Source: Flammulina velutipes (lineage: Eukaryota; Basidiomycota; Agaricomycetes; Agaricales; Physalacriaceae). From it: DNA of 64,000 nucleotides. Below the pieces are notes generated by a model that made no database searches, was not told where the DNA came from, and saw only the letters and a list, made by a program, of their open reading frames with translations. Below, piece after piece: positions 42,539 through 53,053 of this stretch. Every line of letters starts with the position of its first letter. Within the stretch, counting starts at the first letter, position 1. The translations under genes were made by a program, and so were the position numbers. The stretch lies in the NCBI GenBank assembly GCA_011800155.1, contig CM022377.1:1860001-1924000 (forward strand). Direction: 5' to 3'.

Positions 42539-44236
42539 ATGACTTCCGTCGCAATGACGTTTGAGCTACCAAAAACCCAGGATGCCCTTACCAGACCTGA
42601 AAAATGGAACAACGACTGGGAGACCCTTTTGAAGACTGGGTTCACCACCCCCAAAGTCTGTTTAGGCGACATGCTGCATACATGGCGAAACGGAATCGAC
42701 GAAGTATACCATTCATACTCAATTCTTTATACGTCTACGTGCGAGGTCCAATGGCGCGTCGGGAAACGTGCCATGATATACCTGGACGAACTGGAGCCAG
42801 CTTGGAACGCGTCCACCAAGGACGAGCGTCGGAAGCATTTGCTTATCGGGATGTCGACTGCATGTTCAAAGGCTCGCAACCTAAATGACGCTAGGGCGTA
42901 TTGCCCCAACGAGATTCGACTAGACAAACTCAGCCGAACCCCAGCAGCCTACCTGGACTTGTTGCGCTCTCTCATCCTTGACGACCTCTCGAAAACCCCA
43001 GAGACTCCTTACTACATTCCCAGCCAAGAATGGGAGTCTCTCCAGCGTAGGATTGAAAGGACAGGAACGGACATGGAGAAGATTTGTGTGCGGCATCTTA
43101 TCATCTTGCGCACGAAGCTCATCTGTAAGTGGATTTTTTTCGTTTAACCTACCCCTTCTCAATAATCCGATAGACTTTGTCGTAGAGTTTACCTTCCTTT
43201 CGTTCCTGGGGCAAGAGCTGCCTGAGGTCACCGTCATGAAGAGCAAGGGACCGGTTGGCACGCCAGCGATGTCCCCGGAGCTCATGCGCGCAGTACGAGA
43301 GCTCCATCTGGGAAAATCACAGGCGAAGAAAGTGATTAAGGAAGATAGGAATGCACAGAGGGACAGGGCACGTCAACGTGAGGTCATATGCACTGGTTGC
43401 GGTAAGCAGGAAGGCCCCGGCGAAGCGTTCCAGCGATGTCAGAGATGTAACGACAGGATGCAGCGCTACGAACCCTATTGCTCCAGGTATGCGGGAAGCA
43501 TTTTTCAACACATATTCTCATTCACGCATGTTTAGGGACTGTCAAGTCAGGCATTGGAAGGTGCACAAGATCACATGCGGCAAACATCTCGATCTAGAGA
43601 CCACCTTAGCTTCTTCTATACCGAAAGGTTCGGCAAAAGCAGCTGCGCTCAACGGCGTGTCAGAAAATGCGCCTCTTCAGGTCGGGCCTCCCATAAACGG
43701 GTACAAGCGTAGCCTTTCATTGAAGAAGCATATCTTGTATCTCAATGACCATCCAACGGTAGATCTGCTCATACGAGTGGGTCCCAAATTGGACAACACA
43801 TTACAAACCGACATCCCTTTCCCTCCCATACAGAAGATTCTTCGCGCCACACGCGATTTAGCGATGCTCACTGGGGACCGTAATGCAATTGCGAAGATTT
43901 GTCATTGGGTGGTTTGGTTCTTCGTGGCGAAAGGTCTCGTCCCAAGACTGGATATGGACTGTATCGCGGAGCAGATGGCAAAGGAGTTTGAGTACCCAGA
44001 GCTGAAGGATGATGTGTTGAAAATGCAAGAACGATATTTCCTAGATCCTTTCCGTCGCCCGTGAGTCCCCTGCGGAACTTCGTTGCAAACCTAACTTTGT
44101 TTCTAGACCATTGTTGGCTGACGCGAACTTGGATCCGCAGACATGGAAGAGTTTCTTGGTTATGGACCCTCCAGACATGGACGAGAAGATCGTTTTTTCA
44201 TCATCTGCAAAATCAGGAGTGGGTATTTCAAGTTGA
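42539..44236 (+). CDS. MYND zinc-finger protein
   Basis: Exons 42539-43124, 43174-43486, 43536-44060, 44107-44236; 1554 nt, 517 aa. The MYND finger is central: CTGC (Cys268, Cys271), RCQRC (Cys284, Cys287), YCSRDCQ (Cys298, Cys302), then HWKVHKITC (His310, Cys314), split by the second intron. MYND domains bind proline-rich peptides in partner proteins. No SET domain or other catalytic motif is visible; flanking regions are helical and unrecognised. Such MYND-only proteins are numerous in mushroom-forming fungi. The downstream neighbour is convergent. Confidence 0.85.
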
Positions 44237-44434
44237 ATATATTCTACTTCGTAAAAATGTATAGTAAACCGTATGATCTTGTCTTTCGTATCTATCTCCT
44301 GTCGCTGTTGGTGGGGTACAACATACTATGATAGTTATACAACGACTACATCCCGAACAGAGAGAATACAACAGAGGGTATCTTAACTAAAGCCTAATCC
44401 TTAAAACCATGAAAAAGGAGAATACGGGAGACAT

Positions 44435-46460
44435 TTAATGCGACCGGCCATTGAGAGGCGGTCCCCGAGATAGTTCCACGCCAATCTTGTGCACGACTTG
44501 CAAGCCCAGAGGCTCAAAGGCCGCCTTCCAAGCTTTCCTCCTCCTCCTGCCCTCGAAAATAGACACCGATCGCTCACCAGTCTCGCCCTCCGGACCGAAG
44601 ACAAAGACCTTCTCCTCATTCCACGGAGCCTCTCCATACGCGAACGTAATCCACTTCTCCTGTATCGTGTCCCGCACTTTTCCGTACGAGCACCCGTCCA
44701 CAGAAGGCTGCGTCCACGTTGAGTACATGTCCGCATCCCCATCACTACTTCCCTCTTCAGAATAGTATCGCATCTCCTCGTCGTCAAAATCGCAGAAAGA
44801 GCTCGACTCGAAATCCATTGAAGGGCTGGACGGTTCAGGGAGAGGGACGGTATCGAACAGGTAGAGCATGTCAACACCGTGATGGGGCACATTAACAGTT
44901 GGCCCTTCCTGGTCGAACACATATCGCCAAACGCCATGTCCGCCCCGTTCGCGTCTCGCGGACTGTGAGAAGCACTCGGTTGGCCATGCGATGCGCGCAT
45001 CGTTGATAAGTTCGAGAACGCGTTCGACGATCTCGTCGTCATCCAAGTCGTGTGAAATGTCGTATGCTTTCAAGACGCCCATGCCTTTCGTCATAGATTG
45101 ACAAACAGCCTTGAGCCTTCGTACCACAGCCGGGGACGTCCACATCGATGCGTGAAGGGACCATAACAGTGAATCCTCTCCACAATCTCCGATGATCAGA
45201 GGTTGCATGTGAGTGGGAAGAACCATTCCAGTCGAACGAAGAGGGTTTTTGGGTGACTTGGACAAACTAAGAAGGGCACTATGGTGATGGTGATGGGCAT
45301 CTTCGTGATGGAAGTAGGTTCTCCAATCGTGCCGGAAGAATAGGCCATCGTCGACAGCACGTAGAGCCTGCCCATAAGCTGTTAATCGTTCGGCATCCAG
45401 GGATCGCAGCTGTTCGACAGTTGAGACGCCTAGAGCGCTCATCACTCGTGAGAGATGGCATCCAGCAGCTGCCACATCCGGAAAGTTGGGTTCGAATACG
45501 GCGCTCTGAATGATGGCGCGTTGGAAGAGAGGCTTCAACTCGTTGGAAACAGAGAGCAAATGTGAAACGACGTCGGCTGCACCAGTAGCCGACCCAAAAA
45601 GAGTAATATTGTTTGGGTCCCCGCCAAAGTCGCCAATAAAGTGATGAAGCCATTCCAGAGCTTTACGCTGATCGCGGAGGCCTGTTCAACGTAAGAAATC
45701 TACCCACCTACGTGAGGCAATTTCGCGTACCGTAGTTACCCGTGCCCTCTTCGCCAGCTGCTCGATTATCCTCTCGCAGAGGAATTGAGGCGGCGAATCC
45801 AAATAGCCCGAGCCGGAAGCTAAAATTGAGATCAGCACGAGACGAAGCCAACCGGTCACTGTCAACATACTTGAACGAGACCACAATGACGGGCTTTCCC
45901 ATGAGCATGCTATGACGAACTAACGCCCCTCCATCATAAACCCAGTTAGAGCCTGACCCTCTATCAGCGCCACTGATGCCTGTAAGCCAAGGCGCACGAG
46001 ACAAAAATTCAGAACGTACCCGTGAACCCAGGCCATCACAGGAACACGAGAGTGAGACGTTAATCCTGCGGGGACTGTGATATTCATGTTGAGGCAGTCG
46101 AATTCATTCTGCTTCAAGGACTGTTTTGGGATATCGGCAGCGTCCAAGCAGAACATGGCCTCTTCGAACGTTTTTGACGTTTTGAATTGAGGGCAAATTG
46201 GCCTACGAGAGCGTGAGAACGGATCTTTGAATAAGACGTGAACCAACGTACCCGTATTTTGTCGCATCGGTATAGCTAGGGAACGCAGTAAACAGTGAAG
46301 ACTGTCTGAATCTAGCTGGAACGGAGGCGTATTTGATGCCACGGTATTGGTGAATTGGCGCTTCTGCGGTAGACAATGGATGGTCGATGCCACGAAAGAC
46401 TGTCTGAAGTGAACCGTGGTGCACTTCAGGAGGCGCAATGCTAGCTATTGCGGAAGGCAT
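44435..46460 (-). CDS. Type-B carboxylesterase-like protein lacking the catalytic serine
   Basis: Alpha/beta hydrolase of the carboxylesterase/cholinesterase family by fold. Exons 46460-46252, 46202-46020, 45972-45871, 45819-45731, 45681-44435; 1830 nt, 609 aa. Landmarks in order: YRGIKYASVPARF, FDCLNMNITVP, oxyanion-hole HGGADRGSGSN, SFNFRLGLFGF, RDQRKALEWLHHFIGDFGGDP. The nucleophile elbow is LFGSATGAADVV where the family has GESAG, so Ala226 stands at the serine position. The acid region (IIGDCGEDSLL) and the His region (PHHGVDMLYLF) are kept. No signal peptide, so probably intracellular. The reading frame is intact over five exons, so this looks like a maintained pseudoenzyme and not a decayed gene; alternatively Ser225 could serve in a shifted elbow. 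Confidence 0.85.
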
Positions 46461-47328
46461 GGTACGTTGGATAGTCGAGCGCGGGCGCCAAGGATGCTAT
46501 GTTGTGGTAGGAAGGGAACAAGGATGTGAATGTCGTGTAGATTCGGAAGGAATGCAGATAACTTTGCCATCTAAGAACCTTCGAGTCGGATTGAGCGAAA
46601 CAGAGAAAAGAAACCGTGGGTTTGTCTCAGATAGGCAACTGATTCCACGTGATACGGCATCGCTCGTCACAAAATGAATCTAAATTGGCCGCCGAACTTC
46701 CGAAAGCGTGGTCGAGACCAGTTCATCTCGGTGGAACTTGCTTTGCAACGGCAGGAAGAGTCTCGGCGGGTGCGAGACGCTTTGGCCAGCCGGCTCGCTA
46801 AAGAGCCCTCCCCTCAACGCCAATACGTAGAATACGCATGATGAAGCGCATGATGAAAGGGGCCTTCCTCAGGGCACCGTAACGATCCATGCACGGCCTA
46901 ACCGCACAGCATCGGAACTAGATGGTATGTCCGTTTTCCCAGGGTAACGCGGGGGAGATTGAAGGATGTGGCACGAGAGCGAATACCTATTGCTGTACAA
47001 TATGAACTTGAAACTAGGGTGATGAGATCGATGAGAACTCAATGTGGCTTCCAAAAGAGGGCGACTTACGAGATACAACTGCATGTTGCTTGGTATGCGG
47101 TATATCTACGTCTTCTGCGTATGGTATCTCTGCGCTCCGCGAGAGCCTCGTTCAAGTTGACAGTGAACGCATCGTCGTAAGTCTTCAAGCTTCATCAAGA
47201 TGCATATCGATGATATCGCACATGTTATGGATGGGTTTCTTTGTCAAGCACCAAACATACACAGCTCACAAAGACTACAATTTGACATAAAGGTCTATGG
47301 GACGACGAAAACCTGGAATGAAAGTACA
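46461..47328. other. Intergenic
   Basis: No supported gene; scattered short frames on both strands lack recognisable motifs. Confidence 0.55.
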
Positions 47329-48226
47329 TTAGTGAACGAAAAACATGCGTGCGATGGCAGTAATACCTCCTTCCCCAATCACCCCGAAATGTTGGGCAGC
47401 CTGGAAGCCCAGTTGCTTCAATATTGTTTCAAAGCCTTCAGGACGCAGTGTCAAAGTAGCAGCTTTCTCTTTGAGAGTCTACGAAGGCCGTTAGTTACGA
47501 CTACCGTTTGAATGGTCGAAGTCAGACCTTATCCATCCTTTTGGCTTTTTTATACGTGTCCCATGCTTGAGGTTCAAGGATGAACGCCCCACCCACTCGC
47601 AAGGATGCATGTGCACGCTGGAAGAACGCTCGTATGCCCTCATCGCCTTGGTTCAAGTGGATCCATTTCGTGATAGAAAACCTGGAGCGCGTCAAATGGC
47701 ACTCAAAGTTGATCGTAGCCAGAACCACATACCCGATAATCACATCGTATTGCTCCGCATCCTCTGGAATTACGGCCTTTACCCAGTCCGCGGAGCGAAA
47801 AGAGATATTGTTAGGAAATTTGTCACTGGAGGGGGCTTGGGTTGGAGGGATGGGAAGTGGACCGAATACATGCTCAAAAGACGAAGGAAAGTAGTCCGGT
47901 TGCGAGTCAGACGTAGAGGGTCCTTGCGCTGTCCAGACACTGATTCGCTTTTTCCAAGCTGCTCGGACAAGGCTTTCATCGATGTCAACTCCGACAACAC
48001 TACGTGCGCCCCATGTCTGCGCTAGCTACTGAGTCAATACATCAGTAAAACTCACTGTAAGCTCACCAATCTCGCAGGCCACATGGCCCTCGTTACAGCC
48101 TACATCGAGAACGCGTTTTCCTGCGAAGAAATCCTTTGGGAACAGAGCTAGACGCGGGTCCGTAACGAACGGCCTCTTCAAATAATAACCGTGGTAGTTT
48201 CCATATATTGGTGTGTGCGTATTCAT
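47329..48226 (-). CDS. Bin3-type RNA 5'-methylphosphate capping methyltransferase (MePCE-like)
   Basis: SAM-dependent enzyme family that methylates the 5' phosphate of small RNAs such as 7SK or U6. Exons 48226-48067, 48021-47733, 47681-47528, 47478-47329; 753 nt, 250 aa, close to a minimal catalytic domain. Diagnostic motifs: YGNYHGYY at the N-terminus, SAM motif VLDVGCNEGHVACEIAQTWG (joined across the first intron), VVGVDID, then the Bin3 signatures FSITKWIHLNQGDEG and GGAFILEPQAWDTYKKAKRM. The protein ends RMFFVH. Introns use normal GT-AG ends of 45-51 nt. The RNA substrate in fungi of this group is not fixed by the sequence. Confidence 0.9.
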
Positions 48227-48795
48227 GAAAGATTAGCGAGGCTTGAGCAAGCCTATAGAGGACAGATGATGGTAAGCAGGAAAGTGTACATTTTCGGCAA
48301 ATTCCGTTCATACCACCCTTTCCCTCGTACCCTCGTCAATCCTACTGAAGTTCGACACCATTGTGATGCCGGATAAACAATTGGAAGGCGTGGAGTCTGG
48401 AGACACTCGTTCTCATGCTCAGACGCTAGCGGGTTTGCCTGTTCTAAATAGTAATCCAGGCTAGCAAACGAGGGAGACGAGGCTGAGATCTCCTGCGCGA
48501 CATGTCATGTTGGCAAGCGGCATACACACACCTCTGGATTACTGGTCTCTGTCTCAAATTGAAGGTCAGGCTTGCGTGCGGACAAGGTAACCTGCCATCT
48601 CCTGGGATATGTCTCTTCGTGGTACAAGGCTGTTTACTTTCGACACAAGGCACTCCCTTCGGACTTCACTCAGAGTGTATCGAAGGTTCTAGCCCTATCA
48701 CTGCCGCTCCGGATGAACAATAGATGGGAATCGTGAACAAGGCCATGTTCTCCTCATAGGCCTCAAAGACACGTCGGAACAGGATATGCGCGTTG
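48227..48795. other. Intergenic
   Basis: Between the divergent methyltransferase and GH18 genes; no gene seen. Confidence 0.55.
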
Positions 48796-48803
48796 TATAA
48801 ATA
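48796..48803 (+). promoter_or_regulatory. TATA box of the first GH18 gene
   Basis: TATAAATA, 58-65 bases upstream of the ATG at 48861. The second GH18 gene has the same octamer at nearly the same distance. Confidence 0.65.
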
Positions 48804-48860
48804 GTGGATGGATGGACGCAAGATCTCATTCATCCCGTACTTCACTCTCCTCCATCCATC

Positions 48861-50394
48861 ATGCACCTACTTCTGCCCATTTCTATGTTTCTCGCCTCAG
48901 CTTTGGCGGCCCCGCGATACCCAACTCCGAGCACTGGTGGCTCGGTACTCAAAGTGGCGACGTTCCCGTACTGGATTGGCGAGCATGGTTCCATTCCAAG
49001 CAACGCCTTTTTCGAGAAATATACGGCTGTGTCATATGCGTTTGGGTGAGGTTTTTCATCAATTGAATCCTCGGACTGACACACTGACGCAAGTTGACGT
49101 TTACCAGCATCACTAGCCCGAACGTGTCCGTTGTCGAACTTCCAGACACTGGCGTGAGTTTAGCGGATTTCGTTGACGCTGTGCACCAAAAAGTAAGACT
49201 TGCTGCAGGTTTGAGAGTTACTAACGTTCATTTGCTTCCAGAAGGTACAGGCCATTCTCTCAATAGGTGGCTGGGACGGTTCTGTGTACTTCTCGTCGGC
49301 AGTCGCCACAGCTGAAAATCGGACAAGCTTCGTCCGCACCATTACTGATCTCGTCCATGCGTATAACTTGGACGGTATCGATTTCGTGTATGTCCCTGCC
49401 ACTGTGTCTTCCGTCGTTAGTTCAAGTGACCAACGGACTTTATAGATGGCAAAATCTCAACAACCAAGGCATTGGAAATCTCTTCTCCCCAAATGACACC
49501 GCCAACTTCTTGTCATTTTTGCAAGAACTTCGCAAAGAGGCAGGGGAGAGCCTCTATCTATCTGTTGCTGCCCGGACGACACCGTTCCTGGACGAGAATG
49601 CCACGCCCAGGACTGATGTCTCTGACTTCGCAAATGTTCTCAATCACATCGGTCTGTGGCTTTCGTTTCGATACCATGGGAATAAAATAACTCATCCTGA
49701 CGATAGTTATTGAGGCGTACGACATCTGGGGCGGATGGGAAAATAATACTATTGCTGGCCCGAACGCACCGTTGAATGACAGCTGCGCTGCGGAGGCGTT
49801 TCGAAAAGGTTCTGTGGTCTCTGCTGTGGAAGCGTGGACCGCTGCGCGCATGCCACCTGAAAAGGTACCATCGCTCGCTTCTTTGAGAGTAAGCTTGTGT
49901 AACTCAGAGTTTCTAAGATTATCCTCGGGGTCGCTACTTACGGACGTGGCTTCCATGTTCCAAGCCTCGACGGTGTTGTGAATTCGGACGGGAAGCTCAC
50001 CGGTTTTGCGAACTTTACATCCATTCCTCTGGGAGATCGTATGGACGGTACAAATGAGACCTCTCACACTGGTGTGTTCAACTTCTGGGGTTTGGTTGAA
50101 GAAGGCTTTCTCTACAAGAACGGAACAGCGAATGAAGGCATCCAGTACTTCTATGATGATTGTAGTCAGACGGTAAGTGTTCAGATTTAGCGTGGGGATC
50201 ACGAATAACTTGAGCGACAGCCTTTTGTGTACAATGCGACTAGCAAAGTGATGGTCTCGTTCGATGATGCACAGTCGTTTGAAGAGAAAGGAAAGTATAT
50301 CAGCGAGAAAGGTCTGGCAGGGTTCTCAATGTGGCATAGTGGCGGTGATTATCAAGATATATTGTTGAATGGAATCAATCAGGGGATGCAATAG
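48861..50394 (+). CDS. Secreted GH18 chitinase-like protein with destroyed active site
   Basis: Extracellular protein of the GH18 fold. Exons 48861-49045, 49108-49192, 49242-49387, 49446-49651, 49707-49864, 49918-50172, 50221-50394; 1209 nt, 402 aa. Signal peptide LLLPISMFLASALAAP. The SxGG strand is intact (LSIGGWDGS). The catalytic motif DxxDxDxE reads DGIDFVWQ: Asp134 and Asp137 remain, but the last Asp is Val139 and the acid/base Glu is Gln141. The paralogue at 53054 keeps DGVDFDWE with the intron at the same place, so the assignment is not a splicing artefact. Other barrel motifs stay conserved (ILGVATYGRGF, GVFNFWGLVEEGF, GLAGFSMWHSGGDY). It probably binds chitin or related sugar without hydrolysis (inference). 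Confidence 0.88.
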
Positions 50395-50710
50395 ATACCT
50401 ACGTAGACCGTAGCTCACTTAGTCTCATTTCTCTTGTAAATGACAGGATGTAGCAATGTCATTGTCATGAAAGTAGCCTGCTTTAACATATAATCTCGGA
50501 TGCCTCGATTGCCGGTGGCACACGATCAAAGAGCCATCTAGGATACATTACAAGAAGCTTTTATTGCGCGAGATAGTCTTGTGGGGGTTGAATGTTGAAT
50601 TCTCATTAAGACCCCATCGTCTCACTGTAGAGAAACAAGTTATTGCAAGATGAATAGTATAGTCCAAAATCTGTCAGCTTTCAGAACTATAAGACAAGGG
50701 CGTTTAACGT
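50395..50710. other. Intergenic (convergent 3' regions)
   Basis: No supported gene. Confidence 0.55.
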
Positions 50711-52191
50711 TTATCCAGTAATATACATCATATACTGCAGCGTCTGAGTAGACCTGACAGGTACAAGTCCCAAGTGTTCAACTGCGACCTCATCGATGTG
50801 AATCATCCACTGTGCGGAGAGTGCCGTATATTGATTGGTGCATACAATCAACTTTTCTAAGCCCGGAGCATCCAACGTTCTCAAAGTTTTCGTAGTCGAC
50901 TCGAGAGTCTTCATCAAAGTTGCCAATGGAATAAGGCGCACAGATTTCAAGTTCTTCAATGGAGAGAGATCGAACCCTGATGTTCGTGTTAGAAGATGGG
51001 GTCATAGAGACTCAGACAAAACTTACCGCGCGGGTCCAGCTCGAACTGGATCGCCAAAGTGACATGGGAAAGCGTTCGTTGATTGAACTTCATGAGCTGA
51101 TTCACCAAATTGACTTCTGTCTTCGGTACGCGGCTTATGTCGAACTCGAACGACTCGAGGCTCCGGCAGCTCCTTTCCAGGCTTGTGAACAAGAAGGTAT
51201 CCCACAGCCCGCTGATTCGCAAGCTGGAAGTGTGTAATATGAGCTTCAATGCTAAGAATGGGGAGGTTGCGAAGGGCTGTTCCACGTCGAATGACAGTGC
51301 CCTAAGATGTAGAAATGAAGGCGCCGCCTGCAGAAACTTGTCAAGGTCATTGGTCTCGGAGTCCATGTGAAGTGTAAAGCGATGACCCAGATATGGAAGA
51401 TGGGGGTAGTATTTCAGGAGGAAACCCGCCAAGCAGGCGTTCCCGTCCAACACAACCGACCGAATGTCCGCACCCTTGAGTGAGAGAGAACGCAGGACTC
51501 GACGATTCGCGACAAGGCCGTCAGCACCTTGGTTGCTGGTCGCAAAAACGAGTCGGCGTATATGAGGCGAAAACGTCTCCCAAGGAGATCGTAAGATCTG
51601 GCAGAACTTGATGGCATGCTTGTGGGATCGAACTGTAATAGTCAGTTCACGTCGGCTCGTGCGCACCCATGCGTAGCAAACCAGACTGTACGACAAGAGG
51701 TCGGACATGTTATCACATTCGATGATGACCGCATTCTGGAGTTCCAAAGGGAGTCTGGGGAATAGCATCTCGGTGGTGGCGGCAGCAGTTGATGTCTTCC
51801 GAGTTTTGATCACCCTTGGGAATTTCCAGCGGCGAGTCGAAAGAGGGAGGGCGTAAACCAATGTGTCAATGACCATTCCTGCTCGCGTAGAAAGGTCGCG
51901 CACTCGACGAACTACGAAGGCAGATCTGGGATTTATCGTTACGCCTGAAGCTGTTGACTGTGTCACAGGCGCGGGAAGTTGGGTCGTCCTCGGACTCCTG
52001 TTTCTAGTTGGCGTGAATTTCATGAAGCAACAGATAGAAGTGATGAAGGCCATAACAAAAGGGAAGAGGATAGCGACGTCCAAAAAACAGGAGGTCGGCT
52101 TGTTGCACTTGCATCCTCCAAAGTCTAACGTTACACGGCCTTCATTGTTGTCGGTGCGATTTTGCCAGTCTGCGCAGAATTTGGAAGACAT
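50711..52191 (-). CDS. F-box protein with N-terminal membrane segment, copy B
   Basis: Exons 52191-51027 and 50976-50711; 1431 nt, 476 aa. Paralogue of the gene at 34333 in inverted orientation. It keeps the leader SSKFCADWQNRT, the FGGCKCNKPTSCF cysteine cluster, the hydrophobic segment ILFPFVMAFITSICCFMKF, the F-box (LFPRLPLELQNAVIIECDNM is identical) and the leucine-rich body. Sequence upstream of the ATG is also similar to copy A, so the duplication included the promoter. The C-terminal exon has diverged most. The gene sits between the two GH18 genes, on the opposite strand. Confidence 0.78.
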
Positions 52192-52476
52192 GTTGGCGGG
52201 ATATATCGGTGGAGGTTATAAGTCACAGTGCGAGACAAGTAACATAGCATTTTGCGCTTGACATGACAGCAAGAGATAAGTAAGCCTCCTATCTCTCCTC
52301 GATCAACTGTCGGGCCGGTGTTGCCGTATTGCAACTTGACCTCGGGTCCCTGACCTTGACTCGTACTACTACATCGCTTTCCTGCACGAGTATCGCCATT
52401 CTACATTGGCGTCTGTACTACAAAACGAAAGAGTTGTTGGAAACGCGCTGAACCAAGGTCGCTTTGTTTCTCCACT

Positions 52477-52643
52477 ATGGACTACGTCCTAGCCAAAGTA
52501 AGTGCTTCCACAGTTCCACTAACATGAGATGTGTTTAGAATTCTGCCTCCTTGTGCTCTTACAAAGGATTCACCTTGTCGATACAAAACCGCGATGCCTT
52601 TTTCCCATTACATCGACGATCCGGAAACGTACAACGCACCTAA
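52477..52643 (+). CDS. Candidate spliced micropeptide (41 aa)
   Basis: ATG at 52477 opens MDYVLAK, followed by an intron 52498-52538 with a perfect donor GTAAGT, branch-like CTAAC and acceptor TTTAG, then NSASLCSYKGFTLSIQNR and a stop at 52641-52643. The signals for the intron are strong, but the peptide matches nothing I know and codes no domain. It could equally be a leader exon of a longer or non-coding transcript. Confidence 0.3.
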
Positions 52644-52987
52644 TAGCTGCATTCCAATTTGAGCGAAAACCAAAAACAATACTGTATCTTCGTCAGCATG
52701 GGGTTGAGGCCGAATTCCTTCGTCTTAATCGCCTGCTTTAATGAAGAACTCAGCCCACTGCACAGGAAACCGCGGCACCATATCTCCTCACCTTCCTCCT
52801 CTGCGCGCCTGGACCTGTCTTTGCCATCGAGCATCCCTCCCCTTTGAAGCGGCTCAAGCGATCCAGCTCTCTCTAGGCCGCCCCGATTCCTTTGTTCCCC
52901 GCTTGGGACGAACAATACTGCACGATGACCTTGTTCTTTCCCGAGCCTCACGACCACCTCGTGGCACCGTGGCAAGGTCGCGCAGAG

Positions 52988-52995
52988 TATAAATA
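52988..52995 (+). promoter_or_regulatory. TATA box of the second GH18 gene
   Basis: TATAAATA, 59-66 bases upstream of the ATG at 53054, the same octamer and distance as before the first GH18 gene. Confidence 0.65.
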
Positions 52996-53053
52996 GCGGA
53001 TCGATGAACACAAGGCTTCACTATACCTCACACCTTCCACCACATTGCTTCCC

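Noticed and set aside
47732..48066. Methyltransferase gene broken by stops
   Set aside because: All stops fall in introns; choosing acceptors at 48022 and 47682 restores CEIAQTWG and FSITKWIHLN.
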